DNA of 35,740 nt from Candidatus Wolframiiraptor allenii (lineage in GTDB: Archaea > Thermoproteota > Nitrososphaeria_A > Caldarchaeales > Wolframiiraptoraceae): positions 1 through 35,740 of the forward strand of contig JAKCEV010000005.1 in the NCBI GenBank assembly GCA_023539495.1, given 5' to 3'. Below are positions 7,569 through 14,906 of the stretch, piece after piece. Under the pieces are notes generated by a model, which was not told the origin of the DNA, did no database searches, and saw only the letters and a list, made by a program, of their open reading frames with translations. A program made the translations under genes and the position numbers. Within the stretch, counting starts at the first letter, position 1, and every line of letters begins with the position of its first letter.

Positions 7569-8636
7569 TTAGAATAGGGTTCTACGCTTCAGCGCCCTCG
7601 GCGACGGCCTACCATAGATCGCTATCGGGTAGCCACAATATACGCATCGATTCCTCTCGTCGAGGTTCCATGAGAGGATATCGAAGCCATAACGTTCAAC
7701 AACGACTTGGCCGCACTCGGGGCAGATAGTATTCTCATATGGATGGCCCGGGACATTCCCTAGGTAGACATATCTCATGCCTTCCTCCTTAGCAACTCGA
7801 TAATGCTTCTCGAGAGTTTCGATGGGCGTCGCGGGCAGATCGAGTACCAAGTAATCCGGGTGGAATCTTAGGAAGTGGATTGGCACATCGGGGCCGAGGT
7901 TGTCGTGTATCCAGCGGACGAGTCTCCTAGCCTGCTCCAAGTCATCTCCTATTCTTGGGACAACGAGGTCCGTTATCTCGATGTGAATCCTAGTCTCATC
8001 CCTCAACTCGAGCAGCGTCTCGAAGATCGGGTCGGGGCTGGGGACGGCGCTGAATTTTCTCAGGAAGTCCGGGTCGGCATTTCCCTTGAAGTCCACGGTC
8101 GCGGCGTCTAGGAAGTCCATGGCCTCCCTAACAGCGTCGGGCGTCCAGTAGCCATTGGTCACAAAGACGTTGAATAGCCCCTCCCTCCTTGCGATCACGC
8201 CTACATCATGCGCGAACTCCATAAAGATTGTCGGCTCATTATACGTGTAAGCTATCCCCTCGCTCCCATACTTCTTAGCCATCTTGACCACCATTTCGGG
8301 GCTGACATCAGCGCCCTCAACCCTTCTCCTCTGGCTAATATCATAGTTCTGGCAGTATCTGCAAGCCCAGTTACAACCATTAGTCGCTATCGAGAAGACC
8401 CTTGTCCCAGGCATATAATGCATGACGGGTTTCTTCTCAATTGGGTCAACATTCGCCGCGATAATCTTGCCATAAACTAAGAGATAGAGGATGCCGTCGA
8501 TATTCCCCCGGATGCCACAAAACCCTCTTTGACCTGGGCTAAGCCTACAATACCTCGGACAAGCCCTACAAACGACTATGCCCCCATCAAGCCTTTCATA
8601 AAGCCTAGCGGGCTTACCCGATACCTGTAGGCCCAT
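7569..8636 (-). CDS. amrS: AmrS-type radical SAM protein (AmmeMemoRadiSam family)
   Basis: 355 residues. An N-terminal cysteine set (Cys23, 26, 30, 40), the radical SAM CxxxCxxC cluster at Cys88/92/95 (NGCNWACRYCQNY), and a C-terminal zinc-ribbon-like pair (CPEC...CVYC near 310-340) match the AmrS/pyruvate-formate-lyase-activating-like family found in most archaea. The family is linked by genome context to the Memo and AMMECR1 proteins and its reaction is not firmly established; neither partner is in this window. It is transcribed divergently from the nuclease gene at 8706. Confidence 0.9.
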   Translation of the reverse strand: MGLQVSGKPARLYERLDGGIVVCRACPRYCRLSPGQRGFCGIRGNIDGILYLLVYGKIIAANVDPIEKKPVMHYMPGTRVFSIATNGCNWACRYCQNYDISQRRRVEGADVSPEMVVKMAKKYGSEGIAYTYNEPTIFMEFAHDVGVIARREGLFNVFVTNGYWTPDAVREAMDFLDAATVDFKGNADPDFLRKFSAVPSPDPIFETLLELRDETRIHIEITDLVVPRIGDDLEQARRLVRWIHDNLGPDVPIHFLRFHPDYLVLDLPATPIETLEKHYRVAKEEGMRYVYLGNVPGHPYENTICPECGQVVVERYGFDILSWNLDERNRCVYCGYPIAIYGRPSPRALKRRTLF

Positions 8637-8705
8637 CCAACAAGTATTACAGCAATAATCAGATATAATAAGGATTTAGCCCGCCATAATCAAGATGAGC
8701 GCCTG

Positions 8706-9125
8706 TTGAAAGGGGTCTACATCCTCTTTCTAAGAATCTTGGATGATGTGAAGCTGAGGGTCGGCGGCCTCGGCGAGATAGAGCTTGAGAAAGGATTCTA
8801 CGCGTATGTCGGCTCAGCTCAGAATAATCTTGAGAAGCGGCTGGCGAGGCACAGGTCTAAGGCGAAGAGGCTTCGATGGCATATTGACTATCTCACCGCT
8901 AGCGATAAGGTGATCGTCGAAAGCGCATACGCCTACGAGCTTCCAAAGGAATATGAATGTAGGATGGCGGAGCTCCTTGCAAGAATCTCCCAGAAAGCTG
9001 TTAGGGGATTCGGCTCATCCGATTGCAGGTGTCCGGGCCATCTATTCAGGATAGGAGGCATGGTCGAGGATGTATGCAAGATGATGTCAAGGTTTTTTGG
9101 AAGCAGGTCGATGCGCATCTTTTAG
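8706..9125 (+). CDS. GIY-YIG nuclease-like protein, DUF123 family
   Basis: 139 residues. GFYAYVGSAQNNLEKRLARH (residues 30-49) is the GIY-YIG-like core with the catalytic Arg and following basic helix; LRWHIDYL and a C-terminal CRCPGHLF motif are typical of the archaeal DUF123 family, sometimes fused to endonuclease III. A DNA repair role is commonly proposed for the family but not proven. The start is TTG, since no ATG or GTG is available at the right place. A TATA box (ATATAATAAG) lies around 8663. It converges with the AbrB-like gene, overlapping its end by four bases. Confidence 0.82.
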   Translation: MKGVYILFLRILDDVKLRVGGLGEIELEKGFYAYVGSAQNNLEKRLARHRSKAKRLRWHIDYLTASDKVIVESAYAYELPKEYECRMAELLARISQKAVRGFGSSDCRCPGHLFRIGGMVEDVCKMMSRFFGSRSMRIF

Positions 9126-9367
9126 GCATTAATCTTCTGCCGAGCCTTCCTCTTATTAACGTTCTGCCGGCCGCCCTCGCCATTATTCACTTTCTCTATT
9201 ATTATCCTCGAGGATCCGACATCAACCGAGATTATTAGCTCATCACCCTCGCTGAATGGGAACTGGCTATCATGCGCGAGCCTCGATGGAATATGGATGT
9301 AGAAATACTCGTTGCCGCTGGCGTGAACCTTCTTCCTGAGATGACCCCTAGCGGTTAGCATGGCCAC
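9122..9367 (-). CDS. Small SpoVT/AbrB-like protein
   Basis: 81 residues (GTG start; an alternative ATG two codons later at 9361 gives 79). FYIHIPSRLA followed by FSEGDELIISVD is the usual AbrB swapped-hairpin pattern, used in archaeal transcriptional regulators and antitoxins. The C-terminal 25 residues are basic and polar (GGRQNVNKRKARQK), which would fit nucleic-acid contact. No toxin gene is adjacent, so a stand-alone regulator is more likely than an antitoxin. Family assignment is by pattern only. Confidence 0.65.
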   Translation of the reverse strand: MAMLTARGHLRKKVHASGNEYFYIHIPSRLAHDSQFPFSEGDELIISVDVGSSRIIIEKVNNGEGGRQNVNKRKARQKINA

Positions 9368-9512
9368 ACCTCCGGCGCTATCCTTGGGGATAAGTTTTGG
9401 ATATAAGACTTGTGGGTAAAAAGCTCTTACCCCGCGCTCCTTATCCGGCTAAAAGCCTTCCGGGAAAGCTATTTATCATAGAGCCTCCTGACTGTGATTT
9501 AAGCCGGAGAGC

Positions 9513-9755
9513 ATGGGCCGCGTGAAGATACGGAAGATCAAGGTCCTAGCAAAGGAGGTTATAGAGAAGTTCCCGGACAGGGTCTCGGCCGATTTCGAGC
9601 TTAATAAGCTCCTAGTATCTCAGGCGCTCACAGGACAGGTCTCCAAGAAGATTAGGAACAAGGTTGCAGGATATATCACGAGGCTCGTGAGAAGAGGGCT
9701 TGAGGAAGAGCTTGAGGAGGCGGAGGCCGTGGAAGCCGCTGAATCCAGCGGCTGA
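9513..9755 (+). CDS. rps17e: Small-subunit ribosomal protein S17e
   Basis: 80 residues. MGRVKIRKIKVLAKEVIEKF, then VSADFELNKLLV and IRNKVAGYITRLVRR, are the family blocks. The last 17 residues are acidic (EEELEEAEAVEAAESSG), an extension commonly variable in archaea. A TATA-like CTATTTATC lies about 35-45 bases upstream. Next gene downstream is the Lrp-like intron-containing gene. Confidence 0.95.
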   Translation: MGRVKIRKIKVLAKEVIEKFPDRVSADFELNKLLVSQALTGQVSKKIRNKVAGYITRLVRRGLEEELEEAEAVEAAESSG

Positions 9756-9835
9756 AATGTCTTCAAAATGATCTCGAATCCTGATCTCTTAAAGTATTGA
9801 GAAGATTTATTACCCGGGGAAGCCGATCTAAAGCC

Positions 9836-10108
9836 ATGCCCACAGCATTCGTCCTAGTAAATACTGAGATCGGCTGTGAGGAGGAGATTCTAGAGGAGCT
9901 GAAGAAGATCCCCAATGTCAAAGAGGCTTACGCCGTTTACGGCGTATATGACATCATAGCCAAGGTTGAGGCAAATACTATGGATGAGCTCAAGGAGGTT
10001 ATCTCCTGGAGGATAGCGCCCCGGGCCTAGCTTCCGGCGCCGGGCGCCCTCATACGGAGGCTGGATAAAGTCAGGAGCACATTAACAATGCTAGTTATCT
10101 CGGAGTAG
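9836..10108 (+). CDS. Lrp/AsnC ligand-binding-domain protein, interrupted by a 39-base BHB intron
   Basis: Exons 9836-10014 and 10054-10108 join to a 77-residue protein, the normal size for stand-alone AsnC_trans_reg (RAM) domain proteins, beginning MPTAFVLVNTEIG and ending RRLDKVRSTLTMLVISE. Such proteins bind amino acids or similar ligands and lack the helix-turn-helix domain. Unspliced, the frame stays open for 39 bases only until a TAG at 10028-10030, giving a 65-residue protein missing the conserved last strand. Removal of 10015-10053 restores the family sequence (WRI-RRLDKV) exactly. The frame can be opened upstream to a TTG at 9797, but the family begins at ATG 9836. The last codons overlap the tiaS 3' end on the opposite strand by 18 bases. 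Confidence 0.85.
10015..10053 (+). other. Archaeal protein-gene intron with bulge-helix-bulge splice sites
   Basis: The junctions fold into a canonical BHB: inner helix GCGCCC/GGGCGC (10016-10021 with 10042-10047), a 3-base bulge ATA (10013-10015), a 4-bp central helix GAGG/CCTC (10009-10012 with 10048-10051), a second 3-base bulge ATA (10052-10054), and an outer helix starting 10008-10055, 10007-10056 (G-U), 10006-10057 with one mismatch further out. Cutting after the second base of each bulge removes 39 bases and joins the exons in frame. This is the substrate shape of the archaeal tRNA splicing endonuclease. Confidence 0.82.
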
Positions 10109-11362
10109 CTCGTCAAGCATCAGCGGCCTCGTCAAGTGTCTTCGCGCGGATGGCGGCACCTCATAGAATCCAGGCCTAATAGTCCTAGGAATCCTAACTA
10201 TTTCTTTACATTCCTCGGGCAGCCTAGCCCTACATCGCCCGCACTTAAACCCCTTATTCTTTCCCATGGAGGTCATTCTCCTTCCACACTCCGGGCACTT
10301 AGGCGGCCTCTCAATAATCTTCTCCGCGAGTCCTCTGATGTAGATCTTCTCGAGGTTCAGTGTTAGACCCTGAGGCTTCTGCTTGACGGCGCCGTATGCT
10401 ATGATCTTGTCCCCGGGGATGAGTTGCAGGATAAGCTTCCTGAAGCTTTTGGTAGGCTCATAGGCTGCGCACCAGATCTCACCATGTTCGTCCTTAAGCT
10501 TGAAGAAGACGTGGCCGCCCACATCTATTCTCGGGGTCTCGGCGACGATTCCCTCGACTATCGCACTCACGCCATCACTGAGATCTCTTGTTCCGAGCTT
10601 CTGGTAATGGGCGTCTGTCGCCTGATTCGTCTCAAAGATCGTCACGAACTCGATGGGCTCATATACCCGGATCATCCTGAAAGCCTTCTTGAGAATCTCT
10701 GGGTCAACGCCCCTTATGCCGAGGAGAACGGGGCAAGGCGTGTGAGGGGTTATCCTGATCTCACCACTTTCAGGATCTATGTTATCGAAGGTATACGGCC
10801 TCGTCGCCCTATCCATCTCGAAGACAGATGCTAGATCAATTTTCCTCACAGTGCCCCAATACTCCCTCCGCCTATGAGCGATGAGCTCATACGTCTTCCC
10901 GAGGCTCAGGTCAGCCCCTATCGCGGCGAGCGCGCCTATTATGCCCATGCCACCGCCATAGTAGATTAGCTTGGCGCTAACCTCCTCAGCAACTCTGAAT
11001 CCATCCTCTAGGGGCACAAGCTCGCGGACAGCCCTCCAGTAGAAGCCTCTAAGCTTCTCACCAGGTTCTCCCTCTAGGAATGCGATACCTGTCTCAGCCC
11101 CCTCGTTGATCTCCGAGAATTCCTCGACAACACATTGCATGACATCCTCGGCCTCCTCAAGTTTGACCCCCTCAACTTTGAAGGCGACCGCCGCGTTGCC
11201 CCGCGTCTTGTAGGGGCAGTTGGGGTTGAGTCTCACAAGTCTCGGATAGCCGATTAGCCTCGCGCCAAGAGCTTCAAGCCTTCTCATGGCTACCACTGCC
11301 ACGTAGGTCGTGCAACCACCCCTCCTCGAATCCGTATCATCAACCCCTATCCAGAGCGCCAT
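10091..11362 (-). CDS. tiaS: tRNA(Ile2) 2-agmatinylcytidine synthetase
   Basis: 423 residues. TiaS attaches agmatine to C34 of the CAU anticodon so that tRNA-Ile2 reads AUA; essential in archaea. The N terminus (IGVDDTDSRRGGCTTYVA) and the GNAAVAF and GTVRKID blocks are diagnostic. An OB-fold nucleic-acid-binding domain lies around residues 275-335 (DVGGHVFFKLKD, then GDKIIAYGAVKQ), followed by a zinc ribbon (CPECGRRM...FKCGRCRARL) near 345-370. Length and domain order match the family. Confidence 0.95.
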   Translation of the reverse strand: MALWIGVDDTDSRRGGCTTYVAVVAMRRLEALGARLIGYPRLVRLNPNCPYKTRGNAAVAFKVEGVKLEEAEDVMQCVVEEFSEINEGAETGIAFLEGEPGEKLRGFYWRAVRELVPLEDGFRVAEEVSAKLIYYGGGMGIIGALAAIGADLSLGKTYELIAHRRREYWGTVRKIDLASVFEMDRATRPYTFDNIDPESGEIRITPHTPCPVLLGIRGVDPEILKKAFRMIRVYEPIEFVTIFETNQATDAHYQKLGTRDLSDGVSAIVEGIVAETPRIDVGGHVFFKLKDEHGEIWCAAYEPTKSFRKLILQLIPGDKIIAYGAVKQKPQGLTLNLEKIYIRGLAEKIIERPPKCPECGRRMTSMGKNKGFKCGRCRARLPEECKEIVRIPRTIRPGFYEVPPSARRHLTRPLMLDELLRDN

Positions 11363-11407
11363 CCAGCTCAGAAAGTGGAGTAGTGATTCTTAAAAACCAT
11401 TAAGACC

Positions 11408-11881
11408 CTAGGCTAGCCTCCTGAGGATATTCTCGGCAAACCTCCTCGCCCTTTCGAGATCTTCCGCATTAGGCCTGCCCTTATTCATCCCCCCGATAAG
11501 CCGGAGAGCACCATGAAGATTATAGCCCCTGCAACTAAACTCCCCAACGAGCCTGAAGCCTTTTCTTGAGAGTATTGTGATCAGGGGCTTATGATAATTA
11601 TGGAGGACCGGTATCTTAGGGAGACCGCTTGTCGAGAAAACAAACACGTATCTATTCCGAGCCTCGGGAAGCTTTTCCGCAAATGTAATTATTGATGGGT
11701 GATGCCTGCCATAATATATGCCGGATCCGAGCCCGATTAGCTGATATTTCTTGACGGCTTCACGCGGGTCCAGTTCCCCAGGCTTATAAATCTCGGCGCG
11801 CAAGACCTCGCCAATAACTCTAGCAACTTTGAGAGTATTCCCCATGTGGGCCGAGTAGCAGATGATCACGCTTGAAATCAA
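11408..11881 (-). CDS. Flavodoxin-fold protein
   Basis: About 157 residues. IICYSAHMGNTLKVARVIGE is the flavodoxin phosphate-binding loop after the first strand; LIGLGSGIYYGRHHP and FVFSTSG follow as the FMN-contacting loops, and GRPNAEDLERARRFAENI ends the chain as in flavodoxin_5/HemG-like archaeal proteins. The frame is open further upstream to 11956, but ATTATAACG around 11910 is placed for a transcript starting at the TTG at 11881, just before the first strand, so I prefer this start. Redox partner unknown. Confidence 0.78.
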   Translation of the reverse strand: MISSVIICYSAHMGNTLKVARVIGEVLRAEIYKPGELDPREAVKKYQLIGLGSGIYYGRHHPSIITFAEKLPEARNRYVFVFSTSGLPKIPVLHNYHKPLITILSRKGFRLVGEFSCRGYNLHGALRLIGGMNKGRPNAEDLERARRFAENILRRLA

Positions 11882-12017
11882 GGCCGGATCAGAGAATGCC
11901 AGCCACGTTATAATGTTTTTTAGTCGAGCTGAGGCTCTTTCCCTAGAAGCTGGCACATAATTAGGATGTGTTACTGCATTTCTATTCTTGTTTAATGAAA
12001 AAGCTAAGATAAGAATT

Positions 12018-12121
12018 GAAATAAGAGAGGTGAGACTGGTTGGCGGCCATAGTGGCCGGAGCCGGCGGGCCGCACGTAAACCACCCCCCTAGAGACCCCG
12101 TGGCGTGTATGCATTCTCACC
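12018..12121 (+). ncRNA. Possible structured RNA upstream of rps15
   Basis: GGTGAGA (about 12020) can pair with TCTCACC (about 12113-12119), closing a domain in which GCGGCC/GGCCGC and CCAC/GTGG form further hairpins. The closing stem is followed directly by ACA, as in H/ACA guide RNAs, but the domain is larger than a standard archaeal H/ACA hairpin and I see no clear kink-turn. It may equally be a leader or terminator structure. The rest of 11957-12150 shows no gene. Confidence 0.25.
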
Positions 12122-12149
12122 ACAGGCTCTCCGGTTTTTACCGCTGCCG

Positions 12150-12214
12150 GCCAATAAGCGTTCCTTCCAAAGCTTCCTTTCACGAGGTAAATTTTGAGGG
12201 AGTAGTATATATGG
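12150..12214 (+). promoter_or_regulatory. Ribosomal-protein promoter region of rps15, shared with rps3ae
   Basis: This region aligns over about 65-70 bases with 20656-20731 upstream of rps3ae. Shared blocks include GCC.GCCAA.AAG, TTCCT.C, and GAGGTAAATT.TGAG.GA.TA.TATATA. The TATA box (AGTATATAT, 12204-12212) is about 26 bases before the expected start of a transcript with a short leader ending at ATG 12242. Confidence 0.65.
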
Positions 12215-12241
12215 AGGATATTTGTAACGATTTTGAGAAGT

Positions 12242-12688
12242 ATGGCGCGACTTCATGCGCGTAGACGGGGGAAGTCTGGGTCGAAGAGGCCGCTTAGCAA
12301 GGCTCCCCCATCATGGGTTAAGCTCACGCCAGAGGAAGTTGAGTCCCTAGTAGTTAAGTATGCTAAAGAGGGTTATCCGCCGAGTATGATCGGCATAATC
12401 CTGCGGGATCAGCATGGTGTCCCGCTCGTCAAGCAGGTCACGGGCAAGACGATAAAGCAGATCCTCAAGGAGAATAACCTATTACCCCAGATCCCCGAGG
12501 ACCTAGAAAACCTGCTCAGAAGAGCTAGGAGGATGAGGGTGCACCTGGGCAAGCATAAGGGAGACAGGTACAACAGGCATAGACTTCAGCTCGTCGAGGC
12601 CAAGATCCACAGGCTCGTTAAGTATTACAAGCGGATTGGCGAGCTCCCACCAGATTGGGAGCCAGAGCTTGTCTACGCATACAAGTAG
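12242..12688 (+). CDS. rps15: Small-subunit ribosomal protein S15 (archaeal uS15)
   Basis: 148 residues, the long archaeal/eukaryotic form. [17 protein letters not shown] at the start, [18 protein letters not shown] in the archaeal N-terminal extension, and [22 protein letters not shown] in the S15 core (split here as family blocks). An in-frame TTG 9 bases upstream is ignored because ATG 12242 matches the family start and sits about 8 bases after the predicted transcript start. Followed after 49 bases by the DHH-family gene. Confidence 0.96.
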   Translation: MARLHARRRGKSGSKRPLSKAPPSWVKLTPEEVESLVVKYAKEGYPPSMIGIILRDQHGVPLVKQVTGKTIKQILKENNLLPQIPEDLENLLRRARRMRVHLGKHKGDRYNRHRLQLVEAKIHRLVKYYKRIGELPPDWEPELVYAYK

Positions 12689-12737
12689 TATCTGAAAACA
12701 GCTATTTTAGCCCCCATATAGATTATGAGTATAGTTG

Positions 12738-14180
12738 ATGAGCCTGGATAGATTCAGGGATGAACGAGGATTCCTCTCAAGAGCTGGGGAGGTGGCGGAG
12801 AGGATAAGATCCCTCATGGATGAGGGCGGTAAGTTTCTAGTCATATGTCACGTGGATGCTGATGGGCTTTCATCGGGCGCGATAGTCTCAGCCATGCTCC
12901 TGAGAGAGAATGCTAGGTTCGCGACTAGAGCTGTTGGGGAGTTTGAGGATGCGTTGAGATACCTTGCTGATCTCCCAGCATCATACATCCCCATTCTCGT
13001 AGATATGGGGAGTGGCTACCTGAATGAGTTGTCCAAGCTTTCGCTAAGCAGGCCTATCATAATACTGGATCATCATGAACCGATTGGGCCAGCTCCCGCG
13101 AGCGTGATCCAGCTTAACCCGCACCTCTACGGCATAAATGGTTCCGAGGAGGTTAGCGGCGCAGGCGTGGCATATCTCGTCGCGAAAGCGCTGAACGAGG
13201 AGAATATTCTCCTCTCGCCAGTCGCTGTAACGGGCGCTCTAGGTGATCTTCAGGATAGATCCGATGGCAGGAGCCTGCATGGGTTTAATGAGAAGATTGT
13301 TGAGGATGCCGTGAAGGCCGGGCTGCTCAGAGTCGAAGAGGATCTACTTTTCTATGGAAGGAGTAGTAAGCCCATACATGTGGCAATGGCGAGCACCATG
13401 AACCCCTTCATCGTCGGCATCTCCGGGAATGAGGCAAACGCCTACAGCCTCCTAACCGAGATAGGGATAAGGGTGAGGGATGATGACAGGTGGCGCGTCT
13501 TATCAGAGCTGTCAGAGGATGAGAAGAGGCAGCTTTACAATGGTATATTGAAGTATCTGGCGTCGCTGGGGCTTCCGCCGAGCATGGCGAGGGAGCTTAT
13601 TGGAAAGGTCTATGAGCTAACCATGGAGGAGCCCTGGACATATCTGAGGGATGCGCGGGAATTCGCCTCGCTACTGAATGCATGTGGCAAGACCGGCAAC
13701 GAGTGGCTGGGGATCTCAATAGCTATGGGGGGCCGCGGGGCCCTGCTCGAGGAGGCTCAGAGGGTGTTCGAGGATTATAGAAGGAGGCTTGCTGAGGCAG
13801 TCGAGTACGCCATGAGGGATGAGTGCAGGCAGGAGCTGAAGAACCTGCTCGTGATAGATGGCGGGGGAGTGATAGATGATAGGCTGATAAGCTCTGTGGC
13901 CTCGATGCTATCCTCAATGGGGGTTCAGGGTGATAAGCGTATCTTGGTCGCGCTAGCGCAGTCCGAGGACTCGATAAAGGTTTCAGCTAGGAGCTCGAGA
14001 AAGCTCGTCGAGATGGGCTTGAACTTGGGAAAACTCCTCGCCGAGGTCGCTGAGCTCGTCGGCGGGAGGGGCGGCGGGCATGATGTAGCGGCCGGGGCAA
14101 GCATACCCAAGACCCGGAAGGCATTATTCCTACTGGAGCTCGATAGGGCTGTTGAGGAGAAGCTCTCGGGGGCGAGGTGA
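12738..14180 (+). CDS. DHH/DHHA1-family phosphoesterase, archaeal RecJ-like
   Basis: About 480 residues. CHVDADGLSSGA near residue 37 and LDHHEP near 112 are DHH motifs that hold the metal ions; the C-terminal DHHA1 domain ends with GGRGGGHDVAAGASIP. Archaeal proteins of this type are RecJ-like exonucleases acting on single-stranded DNA or RNA; some associate with the GINS/CMG replication complex. The TTG three bases before the chosen ATG is also possible. The stop codon overlaps the start of pcc1 (TGATG), a coupling that joins nucleic-acid processing and tRNA modification genes downstream of rps15. Confidence 0.88.
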   Translation: MSLDRFRDERGFLSRAGEVAERIRSLMDEGGKFLVICHVDADGLSSGAIVSAMLLRENARFATRAVGEFEDALRYLADLPASYIPILVDMGSGYLNELSKLSLSRPIIILDHHEPIGPAPASVIQLNPHLYGINGSEEVSGAGVAYLVAKALNEENILLSPVAVTGALGDLQDRSDGRSLHGFNEKIVEDAVKAGLLRVEEDLLFYGRSSKPIHVAMASTMNPFIVGISGNEANAYSLLTEIGIRVRDDDRWRVLSELSEDEKRQLYNGILKYLASLGLPPSMARELIGKVYELTMEEPWTYLRDAREFASLLNACGKTGNEWLGISIAMGGRGALLEEAQRVFEDYRRRLAEAVEYAMRDECRQELKNLLVIDGGGVIDDRLISSVASMLSSMGVQGDKRILVALAQSEDSIKVSARSSRKLVEMGLNLGKLLAEVAELVGGRGGGHDVAAGASIPKTRKALFLLELDRAVEEKLSGAR

Positions 14181-14452
14181 TGGAGGCCGGATCACAGGTT
14201 GTCGAGTGCGAGGCTAGGATACGGATGTGTTTTGAGGATGCCTTGATTGCGGGGATCGTGATGAAGGCTCTCCAGCCAGATAATGAGCCCCTTCCAAGCG
14301 GCATGCAGCTCTCCGCTAGAATGAGCGACTGCGAGGTCATTTTCGAGGTTAGGTCGAGGAGACCGATAATGTCGCTCCTCACGACCCTCGATGACATACT
14401 CGCTTCGACGATTCTTGTGCTTAGGACCGTACAGTCCGTCGGCCAGCCCTAA
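14180..14452 (+). CDS. pcc1: KEOPS complex subunit Pcc1
   Basis: 90 residues, usual size for Pcc1, the dimerisation subunit of the KEOPS complex that makes the t6A modification of ANN-decoding tRNAs. ALQPDNEPLPSGM (residues about 30-43) and a final LRTVQSV helix match the family. Starts at the ATG overlapping the RecJ-like stop; a GTG three bases earlier is possible. Its 3' end overlaps the DtxR-type gene on the other strand by 32 bases. Confidence 0.85.
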   Translation: MEAGSQVVECEARIRMCFEDALIAGIVMKALQPDNEPLPSGMQLSARMSDCEVIFEVRSRRPIMSLLTTLDDILASTILVLRTVQSVGQP

Positions 14453-14906
14453 ATGCTATACAGGGCTCAACTTCCTCCATGCTAGCCCCCTTATGGATGC
14501 TCGGAATCCGGTATCCGCAGGGGCATGATTCAGGTGAGCCGAGTTTTATCCAGATGCGTTCGACATCCTCGGCTGGGATCTCTTGGACAATTCTCCAGGC
14601 TAGTCTACATGCTCCCTCGCGTGAGAGGCCGAGCTCAAAGAGCGCGCTCTCGATTATGCCATGCCTTCTGATGAGCTCCCATACCAGCTTCTCGCCCATC
14701 TCGCTGAGCATTATCTTCTCGCCTTCGACTCTTAGATAACCAACACACCTAAGCTTCTTCACCATCAGAGAGGCGGTCGGCTTCGAGACCCCGAGATCCT
14801 CTACTATCTCATATTGCCTCGCATAGCCCTTGCCTCGGGACCTCCTGAGAACGGAGAGGAGATATTCTATCGCCCTTGGGCTGAGCTTGGGCCTGCTAGG
14901 ACTCAC
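14421..14906 (-). CDS. DtxR/MntR-family metal-dependent repressor
   Basis: 161 residues. A winged helix-turn-helix (YARQYEIVEDLGVSKPTASLMVKKL, split over residues 28-52) is followed by the metal-binding/dimerisation region with RRHGIIESALFELG (HxxxE) and EIPAEDVERIW. It lacks an SH3-like third domain. It is the last gene of the ABC importer operon (11-base overlap with znuB), so it is likely an autoregulating repressor that closes the operon when zinc or manganese is plentiful. The closing CPCGYRIP segment near residue 130 adds extra cysteines that could contact metal. Confidence 0.88.
   Translation of the reverse strand: MSPSRPKLSPRAIEYLLSVLRRSRGKGYARQYEIVEDLGVSKPTASLMVKKLRCVGYLRVEGEKIMLSEMGEKLVWELIRRHGIIESALFELGLSREGACRLAWRIVQEIPAEDVERIWIKLGSPESCPCGYRIPSIHKGASMEEVEPCIAFRAGRRTVRS

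Noticed and set aside
9836-10108. TAG read as pyrrolysine or stop-codon readthrough in the Lrp-like gene
   Set aside because: The 13 inserted codons have no counterpart in the family and are explained completely by the BHB fold and exact exon joining.
12035-12065. 5S rRNA-like GGCGGCCATAG start
   Set aside because: The rest of the 5S consensus (CCCGAAC...GGAAG) and the closing helix are missing.
12040-12264. 74-codon plus-strand frame before rps15
   Set aside because: Crosses the shared promoter and TATA box of rps15 and overlaps its start; no family resemblance.
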